From the NCBI GenBank assembly GCA_038327195.1, contig JBBQKU010000005.1, positions 115,656-179,655 on the forward strand: DNA of 64,000 bases, written 5' to 3'. Below are positions 1 to 8,648 of this stretch, one piece after another. Position 1 is the first letter of the stretch, and each line of letters starts with the position of its first letter. Below the pieces are notes generated by a model. That model was not told where the DNA came from. It saw nothing but the letters and a program-made list of their open reading frames with translations, and did no database searches. The position numbers were made by a program, and so were the translations under genes. The DNA is from UBA4416 sp038327195. GTDB taxonomy: Bacteria > Bacteroidota > Bacteroidia > B-17B0 > Aurantibacillaceae.

Positions 1-31
1 AAAAATTACCTTTAACAAAAAATAATTTACC

Positions 32-472
32 ATGGGAATTGAAGAAAAAATAAATGCAGATGTAAAAGCATCAATGTTAGCAAGAGATGCAAAACGCTTA
101 GAAGCTGTTAGAGCAATGAAGGCGGTTATATTATATTTAAAAACATCATCTGAAGGATTAACTGAAGATAGTGCAATGAAAGCAATTCAAAAAGAAGTAA
201 AAAAACGTAAAGAAACTGCTGATATTTACAACCAACAAGGTAGAGCAGATTTGGCTGAAGTAGAAACTGCACAAGCTTTAATTATGGAAGAATACCTTCC
301 AAAACAAATGACTGAAGACGAAATAAAAGCTGGCTTAAAAGAAATTATGGCTCAAACAGGAGCAAGTGGCATTGCTGATTTAGGAAAAGTAATGGGTGCA
401 GCAAATAAAGCATTTTCAGGAAAAGCAGATAATAAAATTGTTTCAGCTTTAGTTAAAGAATTGTTGGGATAG
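32..472 (+). CDS. yqeY: GatB/YqeY domain-containing protein
   Basis: The 146-residue product matches the stand-alone YqeY family, which is related to the tail domain of the GatB amidotransferase subunit. Visible family features are a helical N-terminus, the EEYLPKQ segment near residue 90 and the C-terminal pattern GKVMGAANKAFSGKAD followed by a short helix. The length is the usual one for the family (about 145-150). The role is not well established; a link to tRNA-dependent amidation is suggested only by the shared fold. The start at ATG 32 gives the normal N-terminus. The upstream region lies outside the window, so operon membership cannot be judged. The gene converges with hutI, and an inverted repeat sits between them. 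Confidence 0.9.
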   Translation: MGIEEKINADVKASMLARDAKRLEAVRAMKAVILYLKTSSEGLTEDSAMKAIQKEVKKRKETADIYNQQGRADLAEVETAQALIMEEYLPKQMTEDEIKAGLKEIMAQTGASGIADLGKVMGAANKAFSGKADNKIVSALVKELLG

Positions 473-530
473 TTTGATTTTAATACCAACTTAATTTGAA
501 ATTGATAGTGTCGCAAAAGTCAATTTTACA

Positions 531-612
531 GTCATTCTGAACTTGATTCAGAATCAATCTAACGATTAGGGAAATTACCTCTTTAGAGATGCCGAATCAA
601 GTTCGGCATGAC
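531..612. repeat. Inverted-repeat intergenic element
   Basis: Two 25-bp arms (531-555 and 588-612) are imperfect inverted copies of each other. Each arm also contains its own small hairpin (CTGAACTTGATTCAG and CCGAATCAAGTTCGG). The element fills the space between the convergent yqeY and hutI genes and could act as a bidirectional transcription end. Similar GTCATTCTGAA-type repeats are, from memory, common in Bacteroidota intergenic DNA; a related short stretch (GTCATTCTGAAATTG) occurs near 48890 in this window. Confidence 0.75.
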
Positions 613-640
613 GAACTAGGCCTTTTTAGACATCTCTTTT

Positions 641-1897
641 TTATTGCTTAATTCCATTCAAATAAACGCTTTCAATTAAATTACTTCCAAACGAATAAGG
701 AATGAACCCATACGAACTGATTGGTTTTGTAATAAAGAAATTAGCTTTTTTTCCAATGGTAATACTTCCTACTTCATTTGATAAATCCATTGCATAAGCA
801 GAATTTATAGTGCTAGCATTTATAACTTCTTCGGGCGTTAATTTATATTGCACACATCCTAAACTCATCATTAAATTCATATTACCACTTGGCGAACTTC
901 CAGGATTAAAATCACTTGCAAATGCAATGGCTAAGCCAGCATCAATCATTTTGCGTGCTGGTGGCAATGGCAAACCTAAAAAGAAAGCTGCTCCGGGTAA
1001 AACAGTTGGCATTGTGTGTGAATTTTTCAAAACCTCAATATCTTCAATACTACAAAACTCTAAATGATCAACACTTATTGCTCCGCACTTTACACCAGCT
1101 TTTATGCCACCACTATTGCTTAATTGTTCGGCATGAACTTTTGGAATTAAACCGTGTTTTTTTCCAGCTTCTAATATTAAAATAGTTTCATCGGCAGTAA
1201 AATAATTTTGCTCACAAAACACATCAATATAATCTGCTAATTTTTCTTCAGCAATTTTTGGCAACATCTCTTCAATAATTAAATTTATATACCCTTGCTT
1301 ATTATTCTTATATTCTAAAGGCAAAGCATGTGCGCCAAGAAAAGTAGCTTTAACAGGAATTAAATTTAAATCTTTTATTCGTTTAATAACACGTAACATT
1401 TTTAATTCGCTTTCAACACTTAAACCATAGCCACTTTTTATTTCTATACTTCCAGTACCTTGACTAATAACTTCTTTTAAACGAACCATAGCCTGCTCAA
1501 ACAACTCATCTTCGGTTGCTTCGTGCAAACGTTTTGCTGAATTTAAAATTCCACCACCTCTTTCAAAAATTTCTTCATAAGTTAAGCCATTAATTCTATC
1601 AACAAATTCACCTTCTCTATTACCAGCATAAACAATATGTGTATGACTATCTGCATAACATGGTAAAATTAATTTTCCATCACAATCAATTATTTCTAAA
1701 CCTTTCCAATCAATAATGCCTGGAAAATCTTCCATCGAACCAAAATCAGCAATTATACCATCTTCAACCGCTAACCAAGCGTTTTCAATACATGGCAAGG
1801 TTTTCATTTCTGAACCACTCACTTTTAAAACGTGAGCATCTCGCACTTGAACCAGTGATTTTATATTTTTTATAAGAAGTTTATTTTTTGTTGACAT
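641..1897 (-). CDS. hutI: Imidazolonepropionase
   Basis: This is the third enzyme of histidine degradation, hydrolysing 4-imidazolone-5-propanoate to N-formimidoyl-L-glutamate in the cytoplasm. The 418-residue product is an amidohydrolase with the expected metal ligands: the HTH motif (H85, H87), H255 in KVHAEQ, H278 in VDHLE, and D329 in ASDFNPGSSP. The last motif is diagnostic for HutI. Length matches the family (about 400-420). No other hut genes lie in the window, so the pathway must be completed elsewhere if it is functional. The start at 1897 gives a slightly long N-terminus, but no better start is visible. Confidence 0.95.
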   Translation of the reverse strand: MSTKNKLLIKNIKSLVQVRDAHVLKVSGSEMKTLPCIENAWLAVEDGIIADFGSMEDFPGIIDWKGLEIIDCDGKLILPCYADSHTHIVYAGNREGEFVDRINGLTYEEIFERGGGILNSAKRLHEATEDELFEQAMVRLKEVISQGTGSIEIKSGYGLSVESELKMLRVIKRIKDLNLIPVKATFLGAHALPLEYKNNKQGYINLIIEEMLPKIAEEKLADYIDVFCEQNYFTADETILILEAGKKHGLIPKVHAEQLSNSGGIKAGVKCGAISVDHLEFCSIEDIEVLKNSHTMPTVLPGAAFFLGLPLPPARKMIDAGLAIAFASDFNPGSSPSGNMNLMMSLGCVQYKLTPEEVINASTINSAYAMDLSNEVGSITIGKKANFFITKPISSYGFIPYSFGSNLIESVYLNGIKQ

Positions 1898-1951
1898 ACT
1901 AATTTAAAATATAGTTCGTTAATAACTCATAACCAATTAAAACAAATTTAT

Positions 1952-2710
1952 ATGAAAAATCGAATCATCATAGTGTTAATTACAACTATAATTAACAACA
2001 GTTTGTTTGCTCAAAACAAAAATGACAGTTTAAGAAAATTTAAAAATGAGATTGGTATTAATTTATTACCATTTATAAATATGACGAGTGAAAGTCAATA
2101 CAATAAAGCAATTGCTAATGTGTTTTACAAACATCAACTAAAACAAAATTGGTTTGGAAGAGCGTCTTTAATTTTATTTAGTAATAATAGAGATCAATAT
2201 TTTAATTCAACCAGTATACATGGTTTACCAAATTCTAAATTGAGCATAGAATATGACGAAAATAAATTTCGTCCTTATTTGCAATACAATTTAGGAATTG
2301 AAAGAAGATTTGGTAAAGGAAAAGTAAAACAATTTACTGGCTTAGATTTAGGTTTTGCGCATTACAAGACAGAACAAACTACAATGTATGGAATAAGAGA
2401 TTCAATTGACAATAATTCGCCATACACGTTCACTCAAAATGGGCTGATAAATTATAAAGACAGTATTATTTTCAGACAACAAAAAACTGCAAATTCAATC
2501 ATTTTGACACCATTTTACGGGTTACAATTTAATATTAGTAAGCATTTTCTTTTTTCAACGCAAGCTGGCGTAGCCTTAAGTTTTACTAATTCCAATAACA
2601 AAGCTTTAATTGATAATCGAAAAACTAAAATGCCCATTTACTCTTATTCGAACTTTGATTTAGACTTAACAGGGGTTTCTTGTAATTTTTCTCTCTGTTA
2701 TCGCTTTTAA
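1952..2710 (+). CDS. Secreted beta-barrel-like protein, unknown function
   Basis: A 252-residue protein begins with a clear signal peptide ending in LFAQ near residue 21. The rest alternates short hydrophobic and polar stretches, with aromatic residues at strand ends and a C-terminal phenylalanine (CYRF). That is the usual look of a small Bacteroidota outer-membrane barrel. I do not recognise a named family. It stands 54 nt from the divergent hutI and 31 nt upstream of aroC. The aroC -7 promoter element lies in that short gap, so the two genes need not be co-transcribed. Confidence 0.7.
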   Translation: MKNRIIIVLITTIINNSLFAQNKNDSLRKFKNEIGINLLPFINMTSESQYNKAIANVFYKHQLKQNWFGRASLILFSNNRDQYFNSTSIHGLPNSKLSIEYDENKFRPYLQYNLGIERRFGKGKVKQFTGLDLGFAHYKTEQTTMYGIRDSIDNNSPYTFTQNGLINYKDSIIFRQQKTANSIILTPFYGLQFNISKHFLFSTQAGVALSFTNSNNKALIDNRKTKMPIYSYSNFDLDLTGVSCNFSLCYRF

Positions 2711-2726
2711 AATATAGAGATTTTAG

Positions 2727-2734
2727 TATATTTG
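2727..2734 (+). promoter_or_regulatory. Candidate -7 element for aroC
   Basis: TATATTTG matches the Bacteroidota -7 consensus TAnnTTTG exactly and ends 7 nt before the aroC ATG, so the transcript would be leaderless or nearly so. No convincing -33 TTG was found at the right distance, so this is a single-element prediction. Confidence 0.4.
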
Positions 2735-2741
2735 CTAATAT

Positions 2742-3839
2742 ATGGCAGGTAATACACTAGGAACTTTATTTCGATTAACAACTTTTGGTGAAAGTCATGG
2801 CTCTGCATTGGGTGGTATAATTGATGGTTGTCCTGCTGGTTTAATAATCGATTTTGATTTTATCACTTCTGAATTACAACGCCGTAAGCCTGGTCAATCA
2901 CACATTACCACGCAGCGGAAAGAAGAAGATAAGGTTCAATTTTTATCTGGTATTTTTGAAGGTAAAACTACTGGACATCCCATTGGATTCACTATTGAAA
3001 ATACCAATCAAAAATCAAATGACTACGAACATATTAAAGATGCCTATCGCCCATCTCATGCCGATTTTACGTATCAAGAAAAGTATGGCATCAGAGATTA
3101 TAGAGGTGGTGGCCGTTCATCTGCACGCGAAACAGCTTGTAGAATAGTTGGTGGGGCTGTTGCAAAATTATATTTGAATCATTTAAATATTTCGATACAA
3201 GCTTATGTGAGTCAAGTTGCTCATATCAAACTTAATCAATCTTATAAAGAGTTAGATTTATCGCAAACTGAAAAATCCATCATTCGTTGCCCAGATGAAG
3301 AAACGGCCAACCAAATGATTTCTTTTATCGAAGACATTAGAAAACAAGGCGACACAGTTGGCGGTATTGTAAGTTGTGTAATTAAAGGAACACCAATTGG
3401 ATTAGGTGAACCAGTTTTTGATAAATTGCATGCTGATTTAGGAAAAGCAATGTTAAGTATTAATGCTGTAAAAGGTTTTGAATATGGAGCTGGCTTTAAT
3501 TCAATAAATTATAAAGGTTCAGAATTGAATGATATTTTTATTAATGAAAACAATAAAACGTCAACGTTAACAAATCATAGTGGCGGTATACAAGGCGGAA
3601 TCAGTAATGGAGAAGATATTTATTTTAATGTAGCATTTAAGCCAGTTGCTACAATAATGCAAGACCAACAAACCATTGACGAAACAGGAAATGAAACCCT
3701 AATTAAAGGTAAAGGCAGACACGATCCATGCGTTTTACCTCGTGCTGTTCCAATTGTGGAAAGTATGGCGGCTTTAGTTTTAGTTGATTTTTTATTACGG
3801 AATAATGGAACACGGATGTCGCAGATAAATAAGATTTAA
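2742..3839 (+). CDS. aroC: Chorismate synthase
   Basis: This enzyme catalyses the last shikimate-pathway step, converting EPSP to chorismate with reduced FMN. All three family signatures are present: FGESHG (residues 15-20), GGGRSSARE (122-130) and GRHDPCVLPRAVP (325-337). At 365 residues it is at the upper end of the family. The last 11 residues (from about N355) are encoded inside the left inverted repeat of the adjacent GxxExxY element, so the native C-terminus has probably been replaced by element sequence. The catalytic motifs are upstream of this point, so function is likely kept. Confidence 0.96.
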   Translation: MAGNTLGTLFRLTTFGESHGSALGGIIDGCPAGLIIDFDFITSELQRRKPGQSHITTQRKEEDKVQFLSGIFEGKTTGHPIGFTIENTNQKSNDYEHIKDAYRPSHADFTYQEKYGIRDYRGGGRSSARETACRIVGGAVAKLYLNHLNISIQAYVSQVAHIKLNQSYKELDLSQTEKSIIRCPDEETANQMISFIEDIRKQGDTVGGIVSCVIKGTPIGLGEPVFDKLHADLGKAMLSINAVKGFEYGAGFNSINYKGSELNDIFINENNKTSTLTNHSGGIQGGISNGEDIYFNVAFKPVATIMQDQQTIDETGNETLIKGKGRHDPCVLPRAVPIVESMAALVLVDFLLRNNGTRMSQINKI

Positions 3840-4358
3840 AATGATTTTTTAATTTAAAAAAACAAGCTCAAATAGCACTTAGAGTAAAGATTAAAAATGA
3901 TTTTGAGATTAAAATATGGAAAATGATAATTATAAACACAGTGAAATAACTGATAAAATAATAAAGGCCTTTTACAAAGTATATAATACGCTGGGATATG
4001 GATTTTTAGAAAAAGTATACGAAAATGCAATTTTTATAGAAATAGAAAGAATGGGATTGTTAGTTACTAAGCAAGATTCAATTATAGTTTATTATGAAGA
4101 AAAGGAAGTAGGAGCCTTTTTTGCAGATTTGATTGTTGAAAATACTATAATTATAGAATTAAAGGCAACTGAATTTTTAAGAGAAGAACATGAGTGTCAG
4201 TTAATAAATTACCTTAAAGCATCCGAAATAGAAGTTGGTTTATTACTAAATTTCGGAAAGAAACCTGAAATAAAAAGAAAAATATATTCTAACAAGATTG
4301 ACATTTAAAAAAAAATCATTTTTTAATCATAAATAACCAGAGCCATCTGCGTTCCATT
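3804..4358. mobile_element. GxxExxY cassette with terminal inverted repeats
   Basis: The GxxExxY gene is framed by an imperfect inverted repeat: left arm 3804-3858, right arm 4302-4358. Both arms, read inwards, share AATGGAAC, a variable GGATG/AGATG block, then AAAATGATTTTTT. The left arm overlaps the end of aroC and the right arm ends 16 nt before the symporter gene. No transposase is present, so if mobile it would be non-autonomous. No target-site duplication was established. Confidence 0.6.
3916..4308 (+). CDS. GxxExxY family protein
   Basis: The 130-residue product carries the family name motif GFLEKVY at residues 29-35, preceded by a helical segment typical of this group. Downstream is a PD-(D/E)xK-like core: an Asp in FADLIVEN followed by IELKA, which provides the E-x-K pair. 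The family is widespread in Bacteroidota and often multicopy, but its biochemical role is unproven; a nuclease-like fold is inferred from the motif. It sits alone inside an inverted-repeat element between aroC and a symporter, unrelated to either, which suggests transfer as a unit. Confidence 0.88.
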   Translation: MENDNYKHSEITDKIIKAFYKVYNTLGYGFLEKVYENAIFIEIERMGLLVTKQDSIIVYYEEKEVGAFFADLIVENTIIIELKATEFLREEHECQLINYLKASEIEVGLLLNFGKKPEIKRKIYSNKIDI

Positions 4359-4374
4359 AAAACAAATTCAAACT

Positions 4375-5733
4375 ATGTTTAGCAAAAAAAACAGACTCAT
4401 TACTATTATTGTAATATCAATGATTATAGGTATTGCCTTAGGATACGGAATAAATAAATCAATTACAGATAACACACCAAAAATTGAACATTCTTATATT
4501 CAAAAAATAGCAAAAGGAAATTTAGAAGTTGAAAAACAATTGGCAGTTTCAATTGCTAAAATCGAAAAAGATAATTTAAAACAAGCTAAGAAAAAAGTAG
4601 CAGCAAATTATTCTATTTTAAGTGATATTTTTTTACGACTAATAAAAATGATTATTGCTCCATTAGTTCTTTCAGTATTAGTAATGGGAGTTGCAAAAGT
4701 TGGTGATTTTAAATCGGTTGGTAGAATTGGAGGAAAAACAATCATCTATTTTACATTCGCTACCCTACTCGCTTTAAGTTTAGGTTTGGTAATAGTAAAT
4801 ATTTTTCAGCCAGGAACGATGATGCATCTTGATTTACCTGATGCTACTACTGATTCAGGAATAAAAGCTGGTGCACAAGATGCTAAAAATTTTATTGCAC
4901 ATGTAGTTCCAGATAGCATAATTAGAGTAATGGCCGAAAACGAAATTTTACCGATTGTAGTATTTGCCTTATTTTTTGGAATTGCTGCAGCTAGTATTGG
5001 CGAACAAGGTAAGCCAATGATAAAAGCAATGGATAGTCTTTCACACATCATGTTTAAAGTAACAAATTTTGTGATGAGTTTTGCGCCTATTGGAGTTTTT
5101 GGAGCTATCACGGCTGTCGTCATACAGCAAGGATTGGATGTATTAAGTGGTTACGCTTATTTAATGGCTTGTTTTTTTGGAGGCTTATTATTTTTCATTT
5201 TTGGTATTTTATTTTCTATTTGTTTAGTATTACGAATTAATTTTTTCTCATTATTGTCGCATGTAAAAGAACCTATTTTATTAGCTTTTAGCACAGCGAG
5301 TTCAGAAAGTGCAATGCCAAAAACGATTGAACAATTAGAAAAATTTGGTATTAGTAATCGCATAGTATCCTTTGTTTTACCATTAGGTTATTCATTTAAT
5401 TTAGATGGTTCGATTATGTATATGACGTTTGCAACTGTTTTTATTGCCCAATCTTATGGTATTGATATGACGATGGCTGATCAAATAAAAATGATGCTAA
5501 TATTATTAATAACAAGTAAAGGGATGGCAGGTGTTCCTAGAGCTTCATTAGTTGTGATTGCTGGTATGTTGAGTATGTTTAAAATACCGGGTGAAGGATT
5601 ATTACTTTTATTAGCAGTTGATCAAATTTTAGATATGGGTCGTTCCGCTACAAATGTAGTTGGAAATGCTGTTGCAAGTGCTGTAGTAGCAAAATGGGAA
5701 GGCGAAAAGTTAACTCCAAAACTTCATATTTAA
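4375..5733 (+). CDS. Dicarboxylate/amino acid:cation symporter (DAACS family)
   Basis: This inner-membrane secondary transporter of the GltP/DctA superfamily takes up dicarboxylates or acidic amino acids with Na+ or H+. The 452-residue protein shows the family's hydrophobic helices, the serine-rich re-entrant loop (STASSESAMP), the NLDGS motif and the DQILDMGRSATNVVGN segment that forms substrate and ion sites. An extended loop with many lysines (residues about 35-85) separates the first two helices; such insertions occur in other Bacteroidota members. The exact substrate cannot be fixed from sequence. Confidence 0.9.
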   Translation: MFSKKNRLITIIVISMIIGIALGYGINKSITDNTPKIEHSYIQKIAKGNLEVEKQLAVSIAKIEKDNLKQAKKKVAANYSILSDIFLRLIKMIIAPLVLSVLVMGVAKVGDFKSVGRIGGKTIIYFTFATLLALSLGLVIVNIFQPGTMMHLDLPDATTDSGIKAGAQDAKNFIAHVVPDSIIRVMAENEILPIVVFALFFGIAAASIGEQGKPMIKAMDSLSHIMFKVTNFVMSFAPIGVFGAITAVVIQQGLDVLSGYAYLMACFFGGLLFFIFGILFSICLVLRINFFSLLSHVKEPILLAFSTASSESAMPKTIEQLEKFGISNRIVSFVLPLGYSFNLDGSIMYMTFATVFIAQSYGIDMTMADQIKMMLILLITSKGMAGVPRASLVVIAGMLSMFKIPGEGLLLLLAVDQILDMGRSATNVVGNAVASAVVAKWEGEKLTPKLHI

Positions 5734-5744
5734 AATTTAAATAG

Positions 5745-6371
5745 ATGTTTTTTTATTGGTTAAACCTTATCGGCATTTTTTTCTTTACTATTTCAGGTTC
5801 ATTAGCCGCGCGCGATAAAAAACATTATCATGATTATTTTGGAGTATTTTTCACGGGATTTATCACAGCCATTGGCGGAGGAACCTTAAGAGACATGATG
5901 TTAGGAGCTTATCCAATATCATGGTTAAATGATAAAAATATTTTAATTTCTATAATTATAGCATTCATTTTCACACTACTGTTCAAAAAATACATTGTAA
6001 AATTACGTCGCACGTTATTTTTATTTGATACCATTGGCGTTGGTATTTACACTATTTTAGGAGTTCAAAAAAGTTTAGAATATCATGTAAATCCTTTTGC
6101 AGCTGTTATATTAGGTTTGATATCTGCTGTGTTTGGTGGTGTAATAAGAGATACATTATTAAACGAAATTCCATTAATATTTGCTAAAGAAATTTATGCA
6201 ACAGCATGTATTTTAGGTGCTGTATTATTTGTAGGAATGTTATTTTTGAAAGTTGATTCAACCATAGCCGCAACAATCAGTATGAGTTTAATTATTATCA
6301 TAAGGGTAATTGCCGTAAAATATAAGTTAGCTTTACCAAAATTTGATTCAGGAAACGATACAATCGATTAA
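5745..6371 (+). CDS. TRIC/YicG-type cation channel family protein
   Basis: This 208-residue integral membrane protein belongs to the prokaryotic trimeric intracellular cation channel family (formerly UPF0126). The internal duplication is visible as two copies of the glycine-rich motif ending in RD: IGGGTLRD (43-50) and FGGVIRD (129-135). Seven or so hydrophobic segments are evident. It follows the symporter by 11 nt and is followed by rimM after a single base, so a three-gene transcript is likely. The physiological ion is not known from sequence. Confidence 0.88.
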   Translation: MFFYWLNLIGIFFFTISGSLAARDKKHYHDYFGVFFTGFITAIGGGTLRDMMLGAYPISWLNDKNILISIIIAFIFTLLFKKYIVKLRRTLFLFDTIGVGIYTILGVQKSLEYHVNPFAAVILGLISAVFGGVIRDTLLNEIPLIFAKEIYATACILGAVLFVGMLFLKVDSTIAATISMSLIIIIRVIAVKYKLALPKFDSGNDTID

Positions 6372-6372
6372 A

Positions 6373-6882
6373 ATGGAAACACAAGAAATAGGATATATTA
6401 GTAAAACACATGGTTTAAAAGGCCATGTTATTTTAAGGTTAAATGAATTTGTTCAAATTGATGAAGAAGCTATTAAATCAGTTTTTTTAGAATTAAATGG
6501 TTCTCAAGTACCTTATTTTATTACTGAATGTAAGGCAGCAAACACTGGCTATATTTTAAAATTAGAAAACATTGATACCATTGATACTTCCAAAAAATTA
6601 ATTGCTAAAAAAGCATTTGCTCTCGCAGATTTTGTTTTAGAAGATGAGGAAAATTATAGTGAATTTATTGGATATGCGATCATTGATTCTAAATTAGGCA
6701 ATATTGGAAATATAACAGAAGTTGACGAAAAAACTGAAAACGTGGTTATTAAAATTATTCATCCTTCTGGCAAAGAAATCATTTTACCATTTAATGATGA
6801 CTTTATCATCGAAATTGATGATGATTTGAAAACGATTGAATTTAATTCACCTGAAGGACTTGTTGAAATGTATATTTCATAA
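6373..6882 (+). CDS. rimM: Ribosome maturation factor RimM
   Basis: This factor helps maturation of the 30S subunit and binds ribosomal protein S19. The N-terminal domain opens with the family pattern IGYISKTHGLKGHV, and the C-terminal PRC-barrel contains GYAIID, GNIGNITEV and the terminal segment EIILPFNDDFIIEID. I place the start at ATG 6373, one base after the preceding stop codon. An upstream in-frame ATG at 6343 would add ten residues overlapping the previous gene and not present in the family. Length from this start is 169 residues, as expected. Confidence 0.93.
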   Translation: METQEIGYISKTHGLKGHVILRLNEFVQIDEEAIKSVFLELNGSQVPYFITECKAANTGYILKLENIDTIDTSKKLIAKKAFALADFVLEDEENYSEFIGYAIIDSKLGNIGNITEVDEKTENVVIKIIHPSGKEIILPFNDDFIIEIDDDLKTIEFNSPEGLVEMYIS

Positions 6883-6969
6883 GATTTTTATCTTTCAATT
6901 TTATGTTTAATTTAGTACCTTGAGATTGAATAACCTAGGACAAAAGTGTACTACAGAAAAAATAATTAA

Positions 6970-8058
6970 ATGAAAAATCAATATTGTATTATAATGGCTG
7001 GTGGTGTTGGTACTCGATTTTGGCCAATGAGTACAACTAATCATCCGAAACAATTTTTAGACATTCTCGGAACTGGCAAAACACTTATCCAGCAAACCTA
7101 TGATAGGTTTTTAGAGTTATGTCCACCTCAAAACATTTATGTTGTAACAAGTGATATTTATGAAAAATTAGTATCTGAACAATTACCAAATCTCCCTAAA
7201 GAAAACATTTTAACAGAGCCTTCCCGAAAAAATACTGCTCCTTGCGTTGCTTATGCAAGTTATAAAATACATAAACTCAATCCAAATGCCATTACTGTTG
7301 TAGCCCCTTCAGATCATTTAATAACTAAAGATGATGTTTTTGTAAAGGCTATTAAATCGTGTTTTTCTAAAGCAAAAGCTGAAGATTGTTTAATAACACT
7401 TGGCATTAAACCATCACGCCCAGATACGGGTTATGGTTATATTCAGTTTGTTGATGAGCCTTCTAAAGAAAAAGATAAACGTATTTACAAAGTAAAAACA
7501 TTTACTGAAAAACCTGAACACGACATGGCTAAGTTCTTTATTGAAAGTGGCGACTTTTTATGGAACAGTGGAATTTTTATTTGGAGTACAAAAAGTATTA
7601 TTTCAGCTTTTGAAAAATATGATTCTGAATTAGCTAGTCTTTTTAAAGAGGGAAATGAATTTTATAATACTCCAAAAGAAAAAGAATTTATTGATAAAGC
7701 CTATAAAACCTGTAAAAACGATTCAATAGATTACAGTGTTATGGAAAAAGCAAATAATGTTTATGTCCGTTCGTCTATTATTGGCTGGAGTGATTTAGGA
7801 ACATATGGTTCATTATATAATCACATCAAGCACGATAAAGGAAACAATGCGCTTGTAGGAAAAAACATTATTCAATACAACTGTAAAGGCTGTATAGTAA
7901 ATGTTCCAAAAGATAAGTTAGTTGTCATGCAAGGTTTAGAAGATTATATTGTAGTAGAGTCTGATGGTGTATTAATGATTTGTAAAAAAGAAAATGAACA
8001 ACAAATTCGAAATTTTGTGAATGATGTCAAAGTTCAAAAAGGTGATAAATTTGTTTAA
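6970..8058 (+). CDS. Mannose-1-phosphate guanylyltransferase
   Basis: The enzyme makes GDP-mannose from mannose-1-phosphate and GTP for exopolysaccharide and glycan synthesis. The N-terminal nucleotidyltransferase signature GGVGTRFWP (11-19) with PKQFL (26-30) is intact, as are the EKP and GDFLWNSGIFIW motifs. At 362 residues it is the short ManC type without a fused phosphomannose isomerase domain. A wcaF-type acetyltransferase occurs far downstream in the window but not in the same operon. The start at 6970 follows an 87-nt intergenic region. Confidence 0.93.
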   Translation: MKNQYCIIMAGGVGTRFWPMSTTNHPKQFLDILGTGKTLIQQTYDRFLELCPPQNIYVVTSDIYEKLVSEQLPNLPKENILTEPSRKNTAPCVAYASYKIHKLNPNAITVVAPSDHLITKDDVFVKAIKSCFSKAKAEDCLITLGIKPSRPDTGYGYIQFVDEPSKEKDKRIYKVKTFTEKPEHDMAKFFIESGDFLWNSGIFIWSTKSIISAFEKYDSELASLFKEGNEFYNTPKEKEFIDKAYKTCKNDSIDYSVMEKANNVYVRSSIIGWSDLGTYGSLYNHIKHDKGNNALVGKNIIQYNCKGCIVNVPKDKLVVMQGLEDYIVVESDGVLMICKKENEQQIRNFVNDVKVQKGDKFV

Positions 8059-8082
8059 TCAATTTCAATAAAAAATTAATAC

Positions 8083-8643
8083 ATGAACTGTACTTGGCCA
8101 CAAAATGATGAACAAATGTTGGTTTACCATGATACAGAATGGGGAACTCCAGTATTTGACGATAAAAAACATTTTGAGTTTTTAGTATTAGATTGTTTTC
8201 AAGCAGGTTTAAGTTGGAAAACAATTTTACATCGTAGAGTTCATTTCAAAAAAGCATTTGCTAATTTTGATGTTAAAAAAGTAGCTAAATTTGATGATGA
8301 AAAAGCATTAGAATTAATGCAAAATGAAGGTATTATCCGTAATAGATTAAAAATTACTGGAACTATAAAAAATGCAAATGCATTTATTGAAATTCAAAAA
8401 GAATTTGGGTCATTTAATACATTTATTTGGCAATTTGTAAATAATAAACCTATTGTAAATAAACATAAACATTCATCGCAAATTCCTTCAAATAGCAAAG
8501 AATCTGATGCAATGAGCATTGCTTTAAAAAAACGTGGTTTTACTTTTGTTGGTTCTACAATCTGTTACGCATATATGCAAGCTGCAGGAATGATAAACGA
8601 CCATTTAGTAACATGTACTAGATATAAAAAAGTTCAGAAATAA
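8083..8643 (+). CDS. tag: DNA-3-methyladenine glycosylase I
   Basis: This base-excision repair enzyme removes 3-methyladenine from DNA. The characteristic zinc site of Tag is complete: C3 and H16 at the N-terminus and H174 and C178 in NDHLVTC at the C-terminus. The core FQAGLSW motif is present. The position corresponding to the conserved acidic residue just before it reads Asp (LDCFQAGLSW) rather than Glu, still acidic. Length (186) is typical. It lies 24 nt after the guanylyltransferase and 5 nt before an MFS gene, so it is probably co-transcribed. Confidence 0.95.
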   Translation: MNCTWPQNDEQMLVYHDTEWGTPVFDDKKHFEFLVLDCFQAGLSWKTILHRRVHFKKAFANFDVKKVAKFDDEKALELMQNEGIIRNRLKITGTIKNANAFIEIQKEFGSFNTFIWQFVNNKPIVNKHKHSSQIPSNSKESDAMSIALKKRGFTFVGSTICYAYMQAAGMINDHLVTCTRYKKVQK

Positions 8644-8648
8644 AAAAT

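Noticed and set aside
810..1185. Plus-strand frames inside hutI
   Set aside because: They are antisense shadows of a gene with complete family motifs.
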